Assembly: GCA_030142905.1 (NCBI GenBank)
Contig: JASJOG010000098.1
Location: 56,001-120,000, forward strand
Length of the DNA: 64,000 nucleotides
Source: Heliopora coerulea
Taxonomy: Eukaryota; Cnidaria; Anthozoa; Scleralcyonacea; Helioporidae
Direction: 5' to 3'
In this document: positions 21,935 through 33,885 of the stretch, piece by piece
Layout of the letters: each line of letters opens with the position of its first letter
How positions within the stretch are numbered: position 1 is the first letter of the stretch
Notes under the pieces: generated by a model
Database searches by the model: none
What the model saw: only the letters and a program-made list of their open reading frames with translations
Told to the model about the DNA's origin: nothing
Translations under genes and position numbers: made by a program

Positions 21935-22189
21935 GAGAGATGAGGAAAGTAGTGTCTGTGGAAAGCTTGACAATAATGAAGAAACTAGTCTGTTAAAGCT
22001 AACAATGACTGGTAGCTTTCAAGCCATCAAAAGGATTAAGGCTAAGGCCCTGCAGGGCTTTTAAAAACATAGTAAAATGTCCCAGGACGAACCATCGTAC
22101 ACAAGAATTGTTTTGTGTCAATAGAACCTTAAGCCTGCTTTCCATGTAGTTGTAATTGTTGTAATTCTATCGGTAATCAATCGGCGACT

Positions 22190-22224
22190 GTTGTAGAAGT
22201 TGAATCAGGTTCAACTTCTACAAC
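22190..22224. repeat. Short perfect hairpin
   Basis: TGTTGTAGAAGTTGAA is followed at once by its reverse complement. A wider imperfect inverted repeat (TAATTGTTGTAATT, CGACTGTTG) surrounds it from about 22150 to 22245. Probably a small foldback element. Confidence 0.6.
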
Positions 22225-22744
22225 AATTACAACAGTCGCAGACAAATGAACATTTAATGGAAACATTAGCCACCGACTGTCCGCGACAGAAAAGTGTCAA
22301 ATGATGCTAAATAACGAATGAACGTCAAAAGTTGTTATTCACTTGACGTGTTTACAAGACCACAGCCACAGGATAACATTTTATTTATCATATAATGATG
22401 AGTCAAACGCAGAGTTTAACTGACAAAGTGGTTCACGGATGTTGTTCAAGTGTACCCAGCTACCTTCCAAAGATCTTCGACCAAAAAATAATCATTTCAT
22501 GTTTCCTCTTCCTTGATATTTTGCGAATCCTTACTAATGCAAGCAGGAACACCTTTTGGTATTGTTCTGGTAACCTTCGGCTTAACTTTGCCATTTACGT
22601 TTAGCATTTTGACGTGAGGAATATTTTATGACAAGTGTTCGAAGCAAAATTGTGCCTCTCGCCCAGGTCTAATTTTTTTCCAAACGACCCGCTAACCCAG
22701 TTCCAAGATGAATCGGCGATCACTAAACTGAGATTAAACTAATT

Positions 22745-23125
22745 TTTGAATTGCTTTATGTCAATTTACTTTGTATGCGATTCTGCGTAATATCATCATT
22801 GAGGACGGAGAGACACTGGAAAGGTAACTGGACTATTTGGCGAGTATATTGCGGAAAGTAACGTATCCACGTACAAGTGGATTGGGGTGAGTGGGACTCT
22901 GAAGAGACTCTGCTGCAATGAACTTACCACTCCCCTTGTTGAAGGTGGGTATAAGTGCAGAGACGGGGGTACTTTCTGTTTACTTGTTTGGTCATTTTTT
23001 GACAATGTCAAAACTGGCAAATCTAAAGATTGCCCTTGGTCACTTGATTTTTCGAATGGCCATAAAACTGTCTGGCGTTAGCCAGAGTAAAATTCCAAAG
23101 TCGAGTATGGATCTAAAAGGGTTAA
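22745..23125. mobile_element. Dispersed repeat ending in a TTAA-type terminus
   Basis: Homologous to 57549-57932 (for example TTCTGCGTAATATCATCATT, GGGACTCTG, TTTGGTCATTTTTTGACAAT). The right end carries the MITE family core CTGGCGTTAGCCAG at 23071-23084 and finishes in AAAAGGGTTAA (TTAA 23122-23125). A longer relative of the TTAA MITEs. Three frames crossing it are not credible genes. Confidence 0.55.
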
Positions 23126-23385
23126 TCTCCCTGTCAAGAATCCTTCACCACAACGAAACTTTATTTAAGTATCATTGTAGCCTACAAGTTTATTGTTAAA
23201 CGTATATTTTGTTTTTAATTGAATTTTGAATGTGAACGATTAGATATCATACCTTTTCATTTTAACTTTATGAAAAATATAAGTTGCTTGAGCAAATTCT
23301 TCGGGGACTAAATCTTACGAGGTCTAAGAGCTTCGCACTTAATTGTCTTATATAGGAGATGCTTCGTTGAAGTGGCAGGAGTCCA

Positions 23386-23495
23386 GAATATATATCAAAA
23401 CAATCTCGTGCAGTCGTTCAGGAGCCCTTTTGATTCATATTGAATCAATAAAGTATGCCAGGTGTATATTCCAGGAAAAGGCGTTGCAGTCAGCT
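23386..23495 (+). promoter_or_regulatory. Putative opsin-3 promoter block
   Basis: GAATATATATC near 23386-23396 is a TATA-like sequence. GCCAGGTGTA is at 23457-23466, then CCAGGAAAAGGCGTTG and CAGCTGTTTTTC, in the same order as before opsin-2 and opsin-4. GCCAGGTGTA starts 144 bp before the ATG. Confidence 0.5.
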
Positions 23496-23600
23496 GTTTT
23501 TCACAATAACACAAGTGCCTTACAACTTCATTGGATGAAACTTAATCAGTATTGAACTCCGATTCTGATCGCTTTCTTAATCTATCAAGCAACCCTGACG

Positions 23601-24659
23601 ATGGATGAGACGAATTCGATCTCGAGTACTGGTGCGTTAATCTTAACAGCTGCTTATGCCACTTTGGTGATCTTCGGCAGCGTTTCCAATGGTCTTATCA
23701 TAGCCACATACGTCAAATGGCGTCGCACTATGTTTTCATCTCCAAAAGATGTCTTGGCCTTGAGTCTGGCAATCGGAGATTTTGCTATGTCGTTATTGGT
23801 CGTTCCTCTCGGTCTCCATGCAGCAATTTATAAGAAATGGACGATGGCTAATCAGGTTTGCGTGTGGTACGGTTTCGTCTCAACATTCGTTGGTTTGTCT
23901 TCTATGCTTCAACTGGCCGTCATAGCGGTCGAACGCTACATTACCCTATCTCAACCCAATCTTCACGGAGTCAGCACGAAACGAGTTTTCCAGGCCATCG
24001 TCGCATCGTGGATTTCAGCTTTTGTCGCAAGTTGCTTTCCACTCATTGGCTGGTCGAAATATACCTTTGAAGGGTACGGTCTTCATTGCTCCATCCTCTG
24101 GGACTCTTCAACCCTGAAAGATGTCTCTTACTGTTTGTTCCTTCTTGTGTTTTTCTTTATCCTTCCGGTAATTGCAATAGCTTATTCGTACGTGAAAGTC
24201 TACTTAGTTGTGAGAAATCTTTGCCTTAATGCTCTAAAAATCTGGGGTAAGCAAGCCCAAGAAACAAAGAAAACCTACGAGGCGCAGGTGAAAGTATCCA
24301 AACAAATCTTCTTTGTAATCGCTGGATTTCTCTTTGCCTGGACCCCATACGCTTTGGTCTCCATACTTAAGACATTCGATGCACAGAAGCTTCCATTGGG
24401 CTATCACGAAATTCCATCCTTATTTGCAAAATCGTCCATTGCATACAATCCAATCTTGTATTTTTTCACTTATCAAAAGCTTCGGGAAAAAGTGTTCGAA
24501 ATGCTAATGGACGTTCGACGTTTTTGCTGGGGCAACCTGCCGAACGTAAAACCAGTTTTCTTGGAAGATGGTCTTCACGATATTGGGGTCTCATTAAGAG
24601 TGTTTTCTGACGCGAAGGATACAGAAACGACGAGAGAAAAAACTAAAACGATTGTATGA
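23601..24659 (+). CDS. Opsin (opsin-3)
   Basis: Intronless opsin of 352 residues from the ATG at 23601, with a longer C-terminal tail than the paralogues. Seven membrane segments; Cys87-Cys163 disulfide; Tyr90 at bovine 113; ERY at 111-113; Glu157 (bovine 181) in FEGYGLHC; AWTPYA; Lys277 in FAKSS (Schiff base); NPILY at 283-287; then YQK. The roughly 45-residue tail after the palmitoylation-like CW is rich in Asp, Lys and Thr (DAKDTETTREKTKT) and offers candidate kinase sites for arrestin binding. ECL2 lacks the N-glycosylation site seen in opsin-1, -2 and -5. Confidence 0.94.
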   Translation: MDETNSISSTGALILTAAYATLVIFGSVSNGLIIATYVKWRRTMFSSPKDVLALSLAIGDFAMSLLVVPLGLHAAIYKKWTMANQVCVWYGFVSTFVGLSSMLQLAVIAVERYITLSQPNLHGVSTKRVFQAIVASWISAFVASCFPLIGWSKYTFEGYGLHCSILWDSSTLKDVSYCLFLLVFFFILPVIAIAYSYVKVYLVVRNLCLNALKIWGKQAQETKKTYEAQVKVSKQIFFVIAGFLFAWTPYALVSILKTFDAQKLPLGYHEIPSLFAKSSIAYNPILYFFTYQKLREKVFEMLMDVRRFCWGNLPNVKPVFLEDGLHDIGVSLRVFSDAKDTETTREKTKTIV

Positions 24660-25487
24660 GGATTTCACTTTATGATCAATGACCCTCTAAAACTGTACAA
24701 CACACCGTTGCGAAGTGTTTCGTGTTGATGTACAGTTAGTTCCTGTATTTAAAAAAAATTCAAAATCTACTAAACGTTATTATTTCATGTAGGGCATTTT
24801 ATTAGAAGGAAAGAGTTACAAGCTGTTCGTCAAACGTTTTCAGATTCGTAAGGGTTCTACATATAAAAGGCGGAATATACATTTCTCAAACTCATTAATA
24901 ATTCACATAGAAAACATAAAGGAAATCAGTACTAAGACATAGTTTGGAAATGTTACCTCAATCAGCAAAAACTTTGACGACTTTAAACCGTATTTTCTCT
25001 TTAAAACGGTTTTAAGTATTTATTTTTTCTCGAAAGGTCATATCATATACTCGAAAGCCGTGTTTGGTCTGAATTCCAAACACACCGCAGGGTTTTTAAA
25101 AAACTCTGCTATCGCCTCGTTTTTCAACTCACTTCTTGGTATTGCAGTAATGATTTAAATAGGGGTTGTATGTTTTACTAGGGATTTCAAATGCGAGAAA
25201 AAAATAAAACGTTTTCTGCTTGTTTATTACATGTTTGTTTCATTGATTTGTGTACGTAAATTAAAACAGTGCAATCCAGATTCAAAGTGAGTGATTTCCA
25301 ACAGGTTTTCTTTGGGTACCAAATGCGTCCATATGATGTAGTACGGGTTCATGAATTGGCTTCGATAATTTATTAGTTTTTAACGAATTTTAGAAAATCA
25401 AATTTAACAAATCTCTTCGTACACGACATATTATACCTCATATCCAATACCAAACCAACTAAAGTGCGACGTTCTGATTGGTCACTA
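24660..25487. other. 3' flank of opsin-3
   Basis: AT-rich, no gene or defined repeat. A CTCTGCTATCGCCTCGTTTTTC phrase near 25105 resembles the foldback at 27097. Confidence 0.4.
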
Positions 25488-25845
25488 AGCAGTGAAAATT
25501 ATCGCCAGGCAGATAATTCTTCAGCAAGGCATAATCAGCAAATCTGGACTTGTGAGTTAAAATTAAATGAGGTTTCTTTAACACGGCTAACGTTTTGTCA
25601 CTTAGCACGTAACATTACAAAAACAGTTGTGATAGCGAATAAGGCGTTAACAAGGAAAGGCGGTGGAAGATAAAAGAAAAGGTGCAATCGTTTAAGATAT
25701 TTAAAACCTGAAAGCCTGAAATCAACGTCGCTATGAGGATGTGACGAAACGTTAACTTTATTAAGGAAATCTCATTTTCACTCACGAGTTCCAGTGCACT
25801 CATTATGCCTACCAAAATCATCTGCTGAGCAATAATATTCACTAA
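25488..25845. mobile_element. Imperfect palindromic element
   Basis: About 115-bp arms (25488-25607 and about 25737-25845) are imperfect reverse complements. They include CTAACGTTTTGTCAC on the left and GTGACGAAACGTTAAC on the right. The right motif has the ACGAAACGTTA of the ribozyme-like modules. The frames on each strand are shadows of the repeat. Confidence 0.5.
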
Positions 25846-27096
25846 AATACGGAAATGGATTACTGTGGGAACTTATAAAGATTAAATGATTAAGAAGAGA
25901 ATTTACAAGTACTATAGGTTAAGGAGCGAGCTCTTACAAATTGAAAAGTCGGGCTTTTCCCGCAAATCGCGAATGGACTTTGCTGGCACAGTTGCCGCTG
26001 CCCTCGATTTTCGCCTTTTTCGTCAATACATCAAGAAGTTTCCTCCAGGCAAATGCAGCCGTCTAGGATGGATGTTGTAAGTCTTGTTTCCTGAAGAAAA
26101 ATACGCTGGTTATCCCAGTTAGAATAAAAAAAAATTGAAAGGAATCTCCGAAGTAAACAAGACACTATCTCATGGTTAAACGCGATCATGGTGGGAGATA
26201 AATCTTAGCGGTTTTCTAGGGGAGACCCAAAAGTGGGAAAATAATCACAAGATGCATTAAATGACATATAGTATTGTCAAACATAGAAAACAGAGTTACG
26301 CCGAAATGATTGACTGATTTGCTGGGAAGTTGATGAGTTTATGTTCAGATTCGTTTCTCGATTCCGGACATCGTAAAAATGCGGTAAAATTACTAAAGCT
26401 TGGAACTTTTTGGGCAGGCCGTCTTGATACTTCCGAAATCTCACTTTCAGTGGCTTCACTTCCTTTGCCAATCAAATTACCATCAGTGGCCAAAATTCAC
26501 GAAACAGCGTGGTGCAAAATGTTTTGGTTCCCTGCATGTCGATTAGTATTTCCAATTTCCTGGCATGAGCAGAAAAGATGATAAGTGAGAGGAAAATGGA
26601 GCCAAAAGCGATACGATACCAAGCATCGTAAAACGAACACATGTGTTATTTCTTATGTGGCGGTCTATTCAAGGTGGCTCCTTTACTAATATCTGTATAA
26701 CTGAAGCGAATCCAACGGAACATTGCACTGAGCATTAAACACAGCGTAATGACAAACCGTAAATTTATTAGATATCCACAAAAATCAACACATCATTTTA
26801 AGTTCTACAACCTTGTATTGATAATTCTACTAACAGGTATACTACCCATTCTTTGGACTATATATACATATATATACATATATATATTTCTAAAATTCAT
26901 TAAAAATGCATGAGCAAAAGACAAAAGAAAATCATAAGCGTGTCCGATCTATAAATGTGATAAAGATACATGTGCTTTTAAACGTGAAGAAGAAGTTTAA
27001 TTTTTTCGGCTAACGAAAGATGAATTTCCAAACTTTCTTCACGAATTAGCGTATTAAGAGGTGAATTTCATCAGACATTTAAAAATCTCGCAGTTC
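25846..27096. other. Gene-free stretch
   Basis: No supported gene. Overlapping frames at 26277-26581 on both strands have no recognisable domain. A short ATATATACA microsatellite lies at about 26858-26888. Confidence 0.4.
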
Positions 27097-27157
27097 GTGC
27101 TTTATCGGATCTAAAACACTTAGCTATCGCCTCGTGTTTTAAATCCCGATAAAGCAC
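27097..27157. mobile_element. Small foldback element
   Basis: GTGCTTTATCGGATCTAAAA at 27097 pairs with the reverse-complement segment at 27134-27157, leaving a loop of about 14 bases. Similar CGCCTCGTGTTTT phrases occur elsewhere in the window. Confidence 0.6.
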
Positions 27158-27202
27158 TCCTGCTCGGTTTTTAAATATGTATGTATGTATATGTGTGTGT
27201 TT

Positions 27203-28042
27203 TCAACCTGCAGACGTACGTTTCGCTGTACCACAGCTCATCAGTGCAGCTCGGAACGAACATGGATTGAACCGCCCAAGAATGGAGCCTTGCGGAACGC
27301 CACAATTAAGTGCGCATTCATTTGATAAATATCCATTCACGAAACATTTTTGTGTACGATTTTGCAAGTATGAGTGAAACCAACATAAACTATTTGCGTC
27401 TATTCCATAGCTATGAAGCTTACTAAGTAATATATCATGGTTGACTGTGTCAAATGCCTTCGCTAGATCCAGATATATTACAGAGTTAAGAAGTCCCTTG
27501 TCCATGTTGGTCAACCATTCAGTTGTTGCATCTAGAAGTGCTGTTGTGGTGGAGTAAAATGGTCGAAAGCCCGATTGTTTTTCATACAATAAGTTATTCT
27601 GGTTAAGATAAGAGTATGACTGGTCGTAAACAATGCGCTCAAAAACTTTACAGACGGCACTTAGAACTGAGATTGGCCTGTAGTTGTTCACATTGTCTTT
27701 AGCGTCGCCTTTGTGGATTGGTGTTACTCTTGCTAGTTTCCACTCGTCAGGAAACACAGCTGTTTGAATAGAGAAATTAAATAAATCGCACGATGGTTCA
27801 GAAATTATAGACGCTGCATGTTTAAGATGTTTAATTGGAATTTGGTCTAATCCAGTAGCTTTCTTATCTGGTATCAGACTAAGCAGTTTACAAACAACAT
27901 TAGGTGATGTTGGATTCAAGGTAAACACAGTAGTTGTTGTTTGTAAGTAGTCCGAATGTGATCGTGCAGTTTGAGTGCCTGTTGACGCCAATTTCAACCC
28001 AATTTCAGAAAAGTGTTTGTTAAACAATTCCGCTTTGTCCAT
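27203..28042 (-). pseudogene. LINE-A ORF2: reverse transcriptase, truncated
   Basis: RT of a CR1-like LINE. Visible blocks are GLDQIP, the fingers NNYRPISVLS, KVFERIV, QSGFR, and the first catalytic motif DLAKAFDTVNHDIL, then CGVPQGSILG. Immediately after that block the frame passes into unrelated sequence (last about 23 codons, 27203-27272), so the catalytic YADD motif and the thumb are missing. It is out of frame with the upstream linker part; the two overlap at 27994-28042. Dead copy. Confidence 0.85.
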
Positions 28043-28877
28043 ACATTGTCAATTTCAAGGTTTTTACTTTTAAGAACCGGGATCTTACAAGGCTCAGTGT
28101 TTCGAGACATCAGTTCGTTAATTGAGTTCCATACTTCTTTTGGATTTGCCGAGTTAACCTCAAAAAAGCGGTGATAATACTTACTCTTAGCTTCCTTTAT
28201 CAAATTATTACAGTTGTTTCTAGCATATTTGAAATTCTGCCAATCACTTGCATTGTTCGATAGCACTGCCGCCTTCTTGAGCCTATCTCGGTTCACCAGT
28301 AACTGTTTTATTTGTGAAGTAATCCAAGGACTCTTTTTATTTCTTAACCTTTTTGTCTTAAATGTTGCATGTTTATCAATGATAGACAAAAACATGCTTT
28401 TCCATAATTCCCACCGCTCATTAACATCCATCAGATTATTGATATTTGACCAAGGGATGTTTTTTAAGTCGACTATAAAACAATCAGCGCTAAAATTTTT
28501 CATATTTCTCACTTTGGCAATTAAGTGTGACTTTTTATACGGGATGGCGACCTTTCGTATTACGTAAATGAGACTATGGTCACTTATTCCCAAATGTAGC
28601 ACTCCAGATGCAAGAACTCTTTTCGGACAATTGGTATAAGCCACGTCAATTAGGGTTCTAGTGTTTACAGTGCATCTTGTAGGCTCAGTGATAAGTTGTT
28701 CGAGTTGGTAAATTTCAGATAGCGAGTTTAATATAGTGGTTGGTCGGTGAGTCCTATTACTAAGTAAATCACAGTTAAGGTCACTTATCATGTACATTTC
28801 TTTTGATTCGTAATCACGCACTTTGATGGCATTTGATATATGATCGAAAAATATATCAGGATTATAATCAGGCGCTC
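27994..28877 (-). pseudogene. LINE-A ORF2: endonuclease C-terminal half and linker
   Basis: Continuation of the AP endonuclease (MISDLNCDLL, TLIDVAYTN, GISDHSLIYV carrying the catalytic Asp-His near its end), followed by the CR1-type linker (KSPWITSQIK). It starts right after the MITE at 28880-29165, which splits it from its N-terminal half. A frameshift separates it from the RT. Confidence 0.85.
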
Positions 28878-28879
28878 TA

Positions 28880-29165
28880 CAGAAAAAACCGAAAAATATT
28901 GAAATCACGTATTGTTAAAATTTGAATGCCCTACGAATATGCTGAACGTAATGATGCGTAAAATATTGACAAGGTGGTTGTATTAAAATTTAGGTAGGAA
29001 AATCGTCTTGTAAAGTGCGCGATTTTTTGCCCGTGGGAATGTATAAAATTACTTATGTCAATCATTTATGCACTCGTGGAGACCAACAGAGTGCTAAGGC
29101 ATTCAAATTCTAACAATTAAGTTATTGGTGATTTCAATAGTTTTCGGTTTTTTTGGGACACCCTG
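28880..29165. mobile_element. Mariner/Tc1-type MITE inside LINE-A
   Basis: 286 bp flanked by duplicated TA (28878-28879 and 29166-29167). On the minus strand it begins CAGGGTGTCCCAAAAAAACC, the common start of mariner-type elements. The other end has the matching inverted repeat AAAAAACCGAAAA...ATTGAAATCAC but has lost the GGTGTCCC part. Removing one TA plus the element would rejoin the endonuclease frame, so insertion postdates the LINE. Confidence 0.8.
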
Positions 29166-29514
29166 TATAAGCAATTATCATAGCAAAAGGTTTACTGTTT
29201 GTTTTGATAACTTCAACAGCGATGGTCTCTGTGTCATTAGTCAATAAATCGTGTCGAACGCGGAAGTTAATTTGATCTTTATTTCGGCCTTTTCTCACTA
29301 ACTCATAGTCGCGTAGTTTCACCATGTTATTAGGTATACTATCATCAAGCCTAGTTTCATTTACAGCAATTGCATCGATATCAATTCTATCATCTAACCA
29401 GGCTCGAATCTCGTCAATATGAAGGGGGAGACTAGCAACGTTTAACGAGACCATTTTAAAACCTCTTACCTGTGGGATTCGTAAGTTCACCGACGTCGTC
29501 ATCATTGCTTCCAT
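29166..29514 (-). pseudogene. LINE-A ORF2: endonuclease N-terminal half
   Basis: The ATG at 29514 opens an AP-endonuclease fold: VSLNVASLPLHIDE, then DAIAVNETRLDD with the metal-binding Glu, and further strands. It runs into the MITE at 29165. It starts 7 bases after the ORF1 stop, a normal ORF1-ORF2 spacing for CR1 elements. Confidence 0.8.
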
Positions 29515-29521
29515 TGACAGG

Positions 29522-30866
29522 TCAATTCAAATTATTTAAGAAGTTTTTAAAATTCTTTGCAATATTAATTGTTTCCTGTATGTTGAGATGCAACTTTCGT
29601 CCATTCAAGCAGCTTGGATCGATAATGTCATGTGAAATAACTTTCCAGCTCCTTGACTTAGAAAAGGAGCGGATAATTTTATTTACAGTAACCCTCTTTC
29701 GTTCCAGTTCAACTGAGTCTTGTCGAGCTGTTAATTCAGAAACTTCTATGATTGTTTTGGGGTAACTTTCCTCAATCTGTTCACAAATTTGGACAATTTT
29801 TTTAGCGACTTGTTGAGGTTCATCCAAACGAAGATTGTTTGTGCCTGTGTGGAAAATTACATTGTAGGGCTGTGTTTTCAGCGTCGGCTTAATATAATCA
29901 GACATATCTTCCACCTTCGATCCAGAGAAGGCTCTGATGCGGATTCTGTTGGTTTTGTCAGACATCTTCCAACCAGAGAGCTTGGATATTATCGAATCGC
30001 CTATTATAATGTTATTCTTTGCATCTCTTTGCTGAACTGGCTCACCTAAATCTGAATCAGTGTTGGATTGACTGGAGTTGTTTTTAGACTCTTCAGAAAC
30101 AACAGCTTTCTTCTTCTTGTTTTTCTTTTTCTTTTTCTTTGAGTTTAAGTGTTGCTCATTCAAGTCTTCTTCGTCGTGTTTGTCACTGTCATCGCCATTG
30201 TCGTGTACGTTTTCTGTGTTTGGATTTCTCTCTTGCATAAGTAATTTGATGGCTGTCACCAAGCTGGATTTCTCTTCTTCAAGTCGCCATGTATATTCTG
30301 CTTGGATTTTTGTTTGATTTTTAAATCTTTGATTTCCATCCTGCATTGCAGTAATTCATTACTAGGCTGGACGGTTTCTACATTTCCTTCAGAAGGGATG
30401 CACAACTTGGTCTTGATTTCGAGTATCTCAGCTTTTAGTACGGCCAGCTCTTTCATTACAGTGGCATAATCACAGTGAGGTTCGGCCTGTCCTTTTTCAT
30501 CGTTACTATTGATTAAAGTGCCTATGTTTTCATCGCAACTTGAATCATTGATGAATAGAGATTGGCTTTTGTCCATCACGGTAAGATCGTCACTTCGTGG
30601 TTCCTCGTCTTCGCCACCACTGTTGCTGGTCAAGGTTGAAGTTGGATTCTTGTTTTATTCACAGGTGTTGTGAAGCAATTCTCTTAATACTGTGTGATTC
30701 TTCCCATGTATCATAAGGACACCAGTTGAGGTGTAGAATCTAACGGAATAGTCCTTTACTTTGTAGGTGAAGGCCTTGTGGAGTTTGTCCTCCTTCGTCT
30801 AACTTTCGCCTTCGTCAAATTTCAAAACACTGTTAATAAACGCTTTCAAATCATTTACGCATCCAC
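29522..30866 (-). pseudogene. LINE-A ORF1 with SGNH esterase domain
   Basis: Order on the minus strand: a domain with FTYKVKDYSVRFY near 30740, an acidic coiled-coil stretch (30633-30256), a lysine-rich linker and an SGNH-hydrolase/esterase domain (29522-30010) with IIIGDSII and HTGTNNL blocks. Esterase ORF1 proteins are characteristic of CR1-clade LINEs. At least one frameshift (between the frames overlapping at 30256-30346) and an in-frame TAA near 30657 break it. Confidence 0.75.
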
Positions 30867-30867
30867 C

Positions 30868-31079
30868 CCGTAGAGATATAGACAGAGATATAGACAGAGA
30901 GATAGACAGAGAGATAGACAGAGAGATAGACAGAGAGATAGACAGAGAGATAGACAGAGAGATAGACAGAGAGATAGACAGAGAGATAGACAGAGAGATA
31001 GACAGAGAGATAGACAGAGAGATAGACAGAGAGATAGACAGAGATAGACAGAGAGATAAACAGAGAGACAAGAGAGAGA
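30868..31079. repeat. GATAGACAGAGA minisatellite, tail of LINE-B
   Basis: About 16 near-perfect 12-bp units of GATAGACAGAGA. It lies exactly at the 3' end of the minus-strand LINE-B, after its AATAAAG sequence, so it probably grew from that element's terminal repeat. The serine/leucine-rich frames are repeat translation. Confidence 0.85.
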
Positions 31080-33885
31080 CAACTTTATTTAACAACGGTA
31101 GTTTCTATCAATGTTTCCATTGGTTTTCAAGAAAGCCGTTACTAGTATAAAAATTTAACTACCTACAAATTTGTCATAGTAAAAGATTAAAAATAATGAA
31201 AGTTGATAAGATTCTTAAAATTATTTACAGTAGACGTTTGTTTAATCATTTATGGTAGTTTAATCCATAATACAGCACCACTATACATTAGACTACGCTT
31301 TAAATACTCGGACTTAGGTGCTGGAATCTTTACATTTACCTCAGACATTCGCAAATTATGATTGTGAGTCTGATTAACATGAGTAAACAGTTCATTTAAA
31401 TAATTTGGAGAAAAACCATTAATGATTTTGTACATTAAGGTGGCTTTTTATTGCTTTCTCAAAGTTTCAAGATTGCACCAATTTAGATTCGATAAAATTT
31501 CATTCGATCTAATTTCATAACCTGATCTTGTTATGATTCAAACAGCTCTATTTTGCAAGTTTTGGAGCTTATTGTTTAAAATGGTGCTACAATTTCCCCA
31601 AACCATACTACAATAATCAAAATGAGGAGTTACAAGTGCATTGTATACAGATATCAACTGGGGCTTTGATAATAAATTTCGCAAAACATGAAGCATCCTA
31701 AGCCCTTTTAATATTTTAGGGATAATTTTTTCATTTATATGACATTCCCAACTAAGTTTTTCATCCACTAAAACGCCTAGTAGTTTTGTCTTTGACACCC
31801 GTTTTAAAATATTACTACCAAGCCTAATATTTGGTTCAGGTACTAACTGCTTTAATTTATAACTAGAAGCTATAGTGATGAACTCAGTTTTAGTTTCATT
31901 AACAGAGAGCTTGTTTGCACAGAGCCACTCCTTCAAATTCTCGACATCATAATTTAATATATTTTCGAGTTCATCAACAGTTTCCGCAGTACGTGTAATC
32001 TCGGTGTCATCAGCATACATGCCAGGCAAAGTGAAATCTAAACAGTTGGGAAGGTCATTAATGTAGATCAGAAATAGAAGTGGTCCTAAGGTAGACACTT
32101 GTGGGACGCCTGTAGATAACGGTTTCATTCCAGATGTAACACCGTTGACAGTACAACATTTAGATCTATCTGCTAAATATGAGGAAAACCATTTCAATGA
32201 AATTCCATTGACCCCATACATAGTTAACTTATTCAATAGGATGTCATGATCAACAGTGTCAAATGCGTTATTTAGATCTAAAAGAATTACGCCATTAATG
32301 AAACCATTATCAATATTTTTGAACCATTTCTCGGTTGTTTGCAAAGAAAATGTAACAATAGAATATCCAGATCGAATCCTGTCTGAAACTTACTTAAGAT
32401 GTCATTTTTGGTGAGGTATGAATAAAGTTGTTCGAAAACAAGTTTCTCAAATACTTTAGCCACAACAGGCAAAACAGAAGTGGGCCGATAATTGTTTGGA
32501 TCATTTCTAGAATTTCCCTTATACACTGGAAACGCTTTCGCATTCTTCCAGTTAACTGGGAAAACACCAGAAACAATTGATTTATTAAAGATTTAACTCA
32601 AAGGTAAACTTATTACAGGACCAGCATACTTGAGTATCCTGACCAAAATTCTATCTATACCAGATGCTTTGGAAACAGACAAAGTGGCCAATAAATTTTG
32701 AATTGTTTCTGCTGAAATTACTGAAAATTCAAATTTAGATTTACCTGGTTTGACATATGACTCGGGAGGTTTAGAGCCATTTTGCACACTTGAACTAATT
32801 CTACTACCAATTGTTGAAAAATGTTCATTGAATGCACTAGGAATTAAATTAGGACAAGTAATCAGCGATTGATCTACCGTCAATTCATTAACTCCAAACA
32901 CTTTTGACTTACGTTCAAGTAGCACATTAATAGCTTTCCACGAGCGGCTACTATCACCTTTGTCATTGTCAACTTCAGATGTAATGTAATCAATTTTGGC
33001 TTTTTTAATTTCTGCATTCACTTGATTTCGGGCTGCTTTGTACGCCTCACTGTACGATTTGGACTTATTTTTAATAGACTGTTTCTTTAGATAATCTCTT
33101 TTGTACATTAGTTTCTTAATATAAGGAGTGAGCCAAGGTGACAATTTATTTTTGATTCGCCTCCTTCTTAGTGGTGCATGTCTACCAAGTACCTCTAAGA
33201 ACAAGTTCTCCCATGTATAAAACATGTCGTTTGGATCATCGCTAACATCCAAAAGATCCCAAGGGGCATTCTTAAGGTCATGAATAAGCAAATCAGGATC
33301 GAGATTCTTTAAATTTCTGTTTTCAATAAATCTTGGGTTACTATTCGTTGAATGGAATTTTCGAACACCATAAGTTAAGTAATGATCACTTATATTGATT
33401 TTAATAACACCAGAGGTAATTATATTTTGGGGTTCGTTTGTAAGTAAGTGATCTATTAATGTTTTAGAGTGCTCAGTTTCCCTTGTGTAATCTGTAATTA
33501 ATTGTTGGAATTGATATGCATCATAAAGAAAACTCACTGTGGGTTTTAATGGGTCAATTGAAGTTGTTGTTAAATCACAATTAATATCACCAACAACCAA
33601 TGTTTCTTACCCTCTGCGTCAACAGATTTCATGAAATTCTCAAACTTTCTGAATACCTCAACAAGAGAATCGGGTGGTCTATACCGTGTGCAAACAGTAA
33701 ATGGTCTAACTTTTGGTATTGAAATTTCAATAGCGATGATTTACAAACCACATGGCATTAAATCAGTTAGTAACTTATAATTGATATTATCCTTGATGTA
33801 AATAGCAACCCCACCCCCACTGTTAAAATTCCGATCATTTCTTTCAAGAGGATAGCCATTAATTTTCACCAGGGAACTATCATAA
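31080..33885 (-). pseudogene. LINE-B: CR1-like endonuclease and RT, broken
   Basis: Blocks in order: a piece of the endonuclease (33600-33885, with GGGVAIYIKDN), the endonuclease C-terminus (VVGDINCDL, TLIDHLLTN, NISDHYLTY), a linker, RT fingers (NNYRPTSVLP), DLNNAFDTVDHDIL, a GVPQ block, the catalytic YADD (MYADDTEI), thumb (LLGVLVDEKLSWECHI) and a C-terminal piece (31250-31435). Interrupted by several frameshifts and stops: near 33600, 32590, 32400, 31537 and 31437. The 5' part is truncated. A different subfamily from LINE-A. Confidence 0.85.

Noticed and set aside
30799..31095. Serine/leucine/isoleucine-rich frames of 75-98 codons
   Set aside because: Translation of the GATAGACAGAGA minisatellite.
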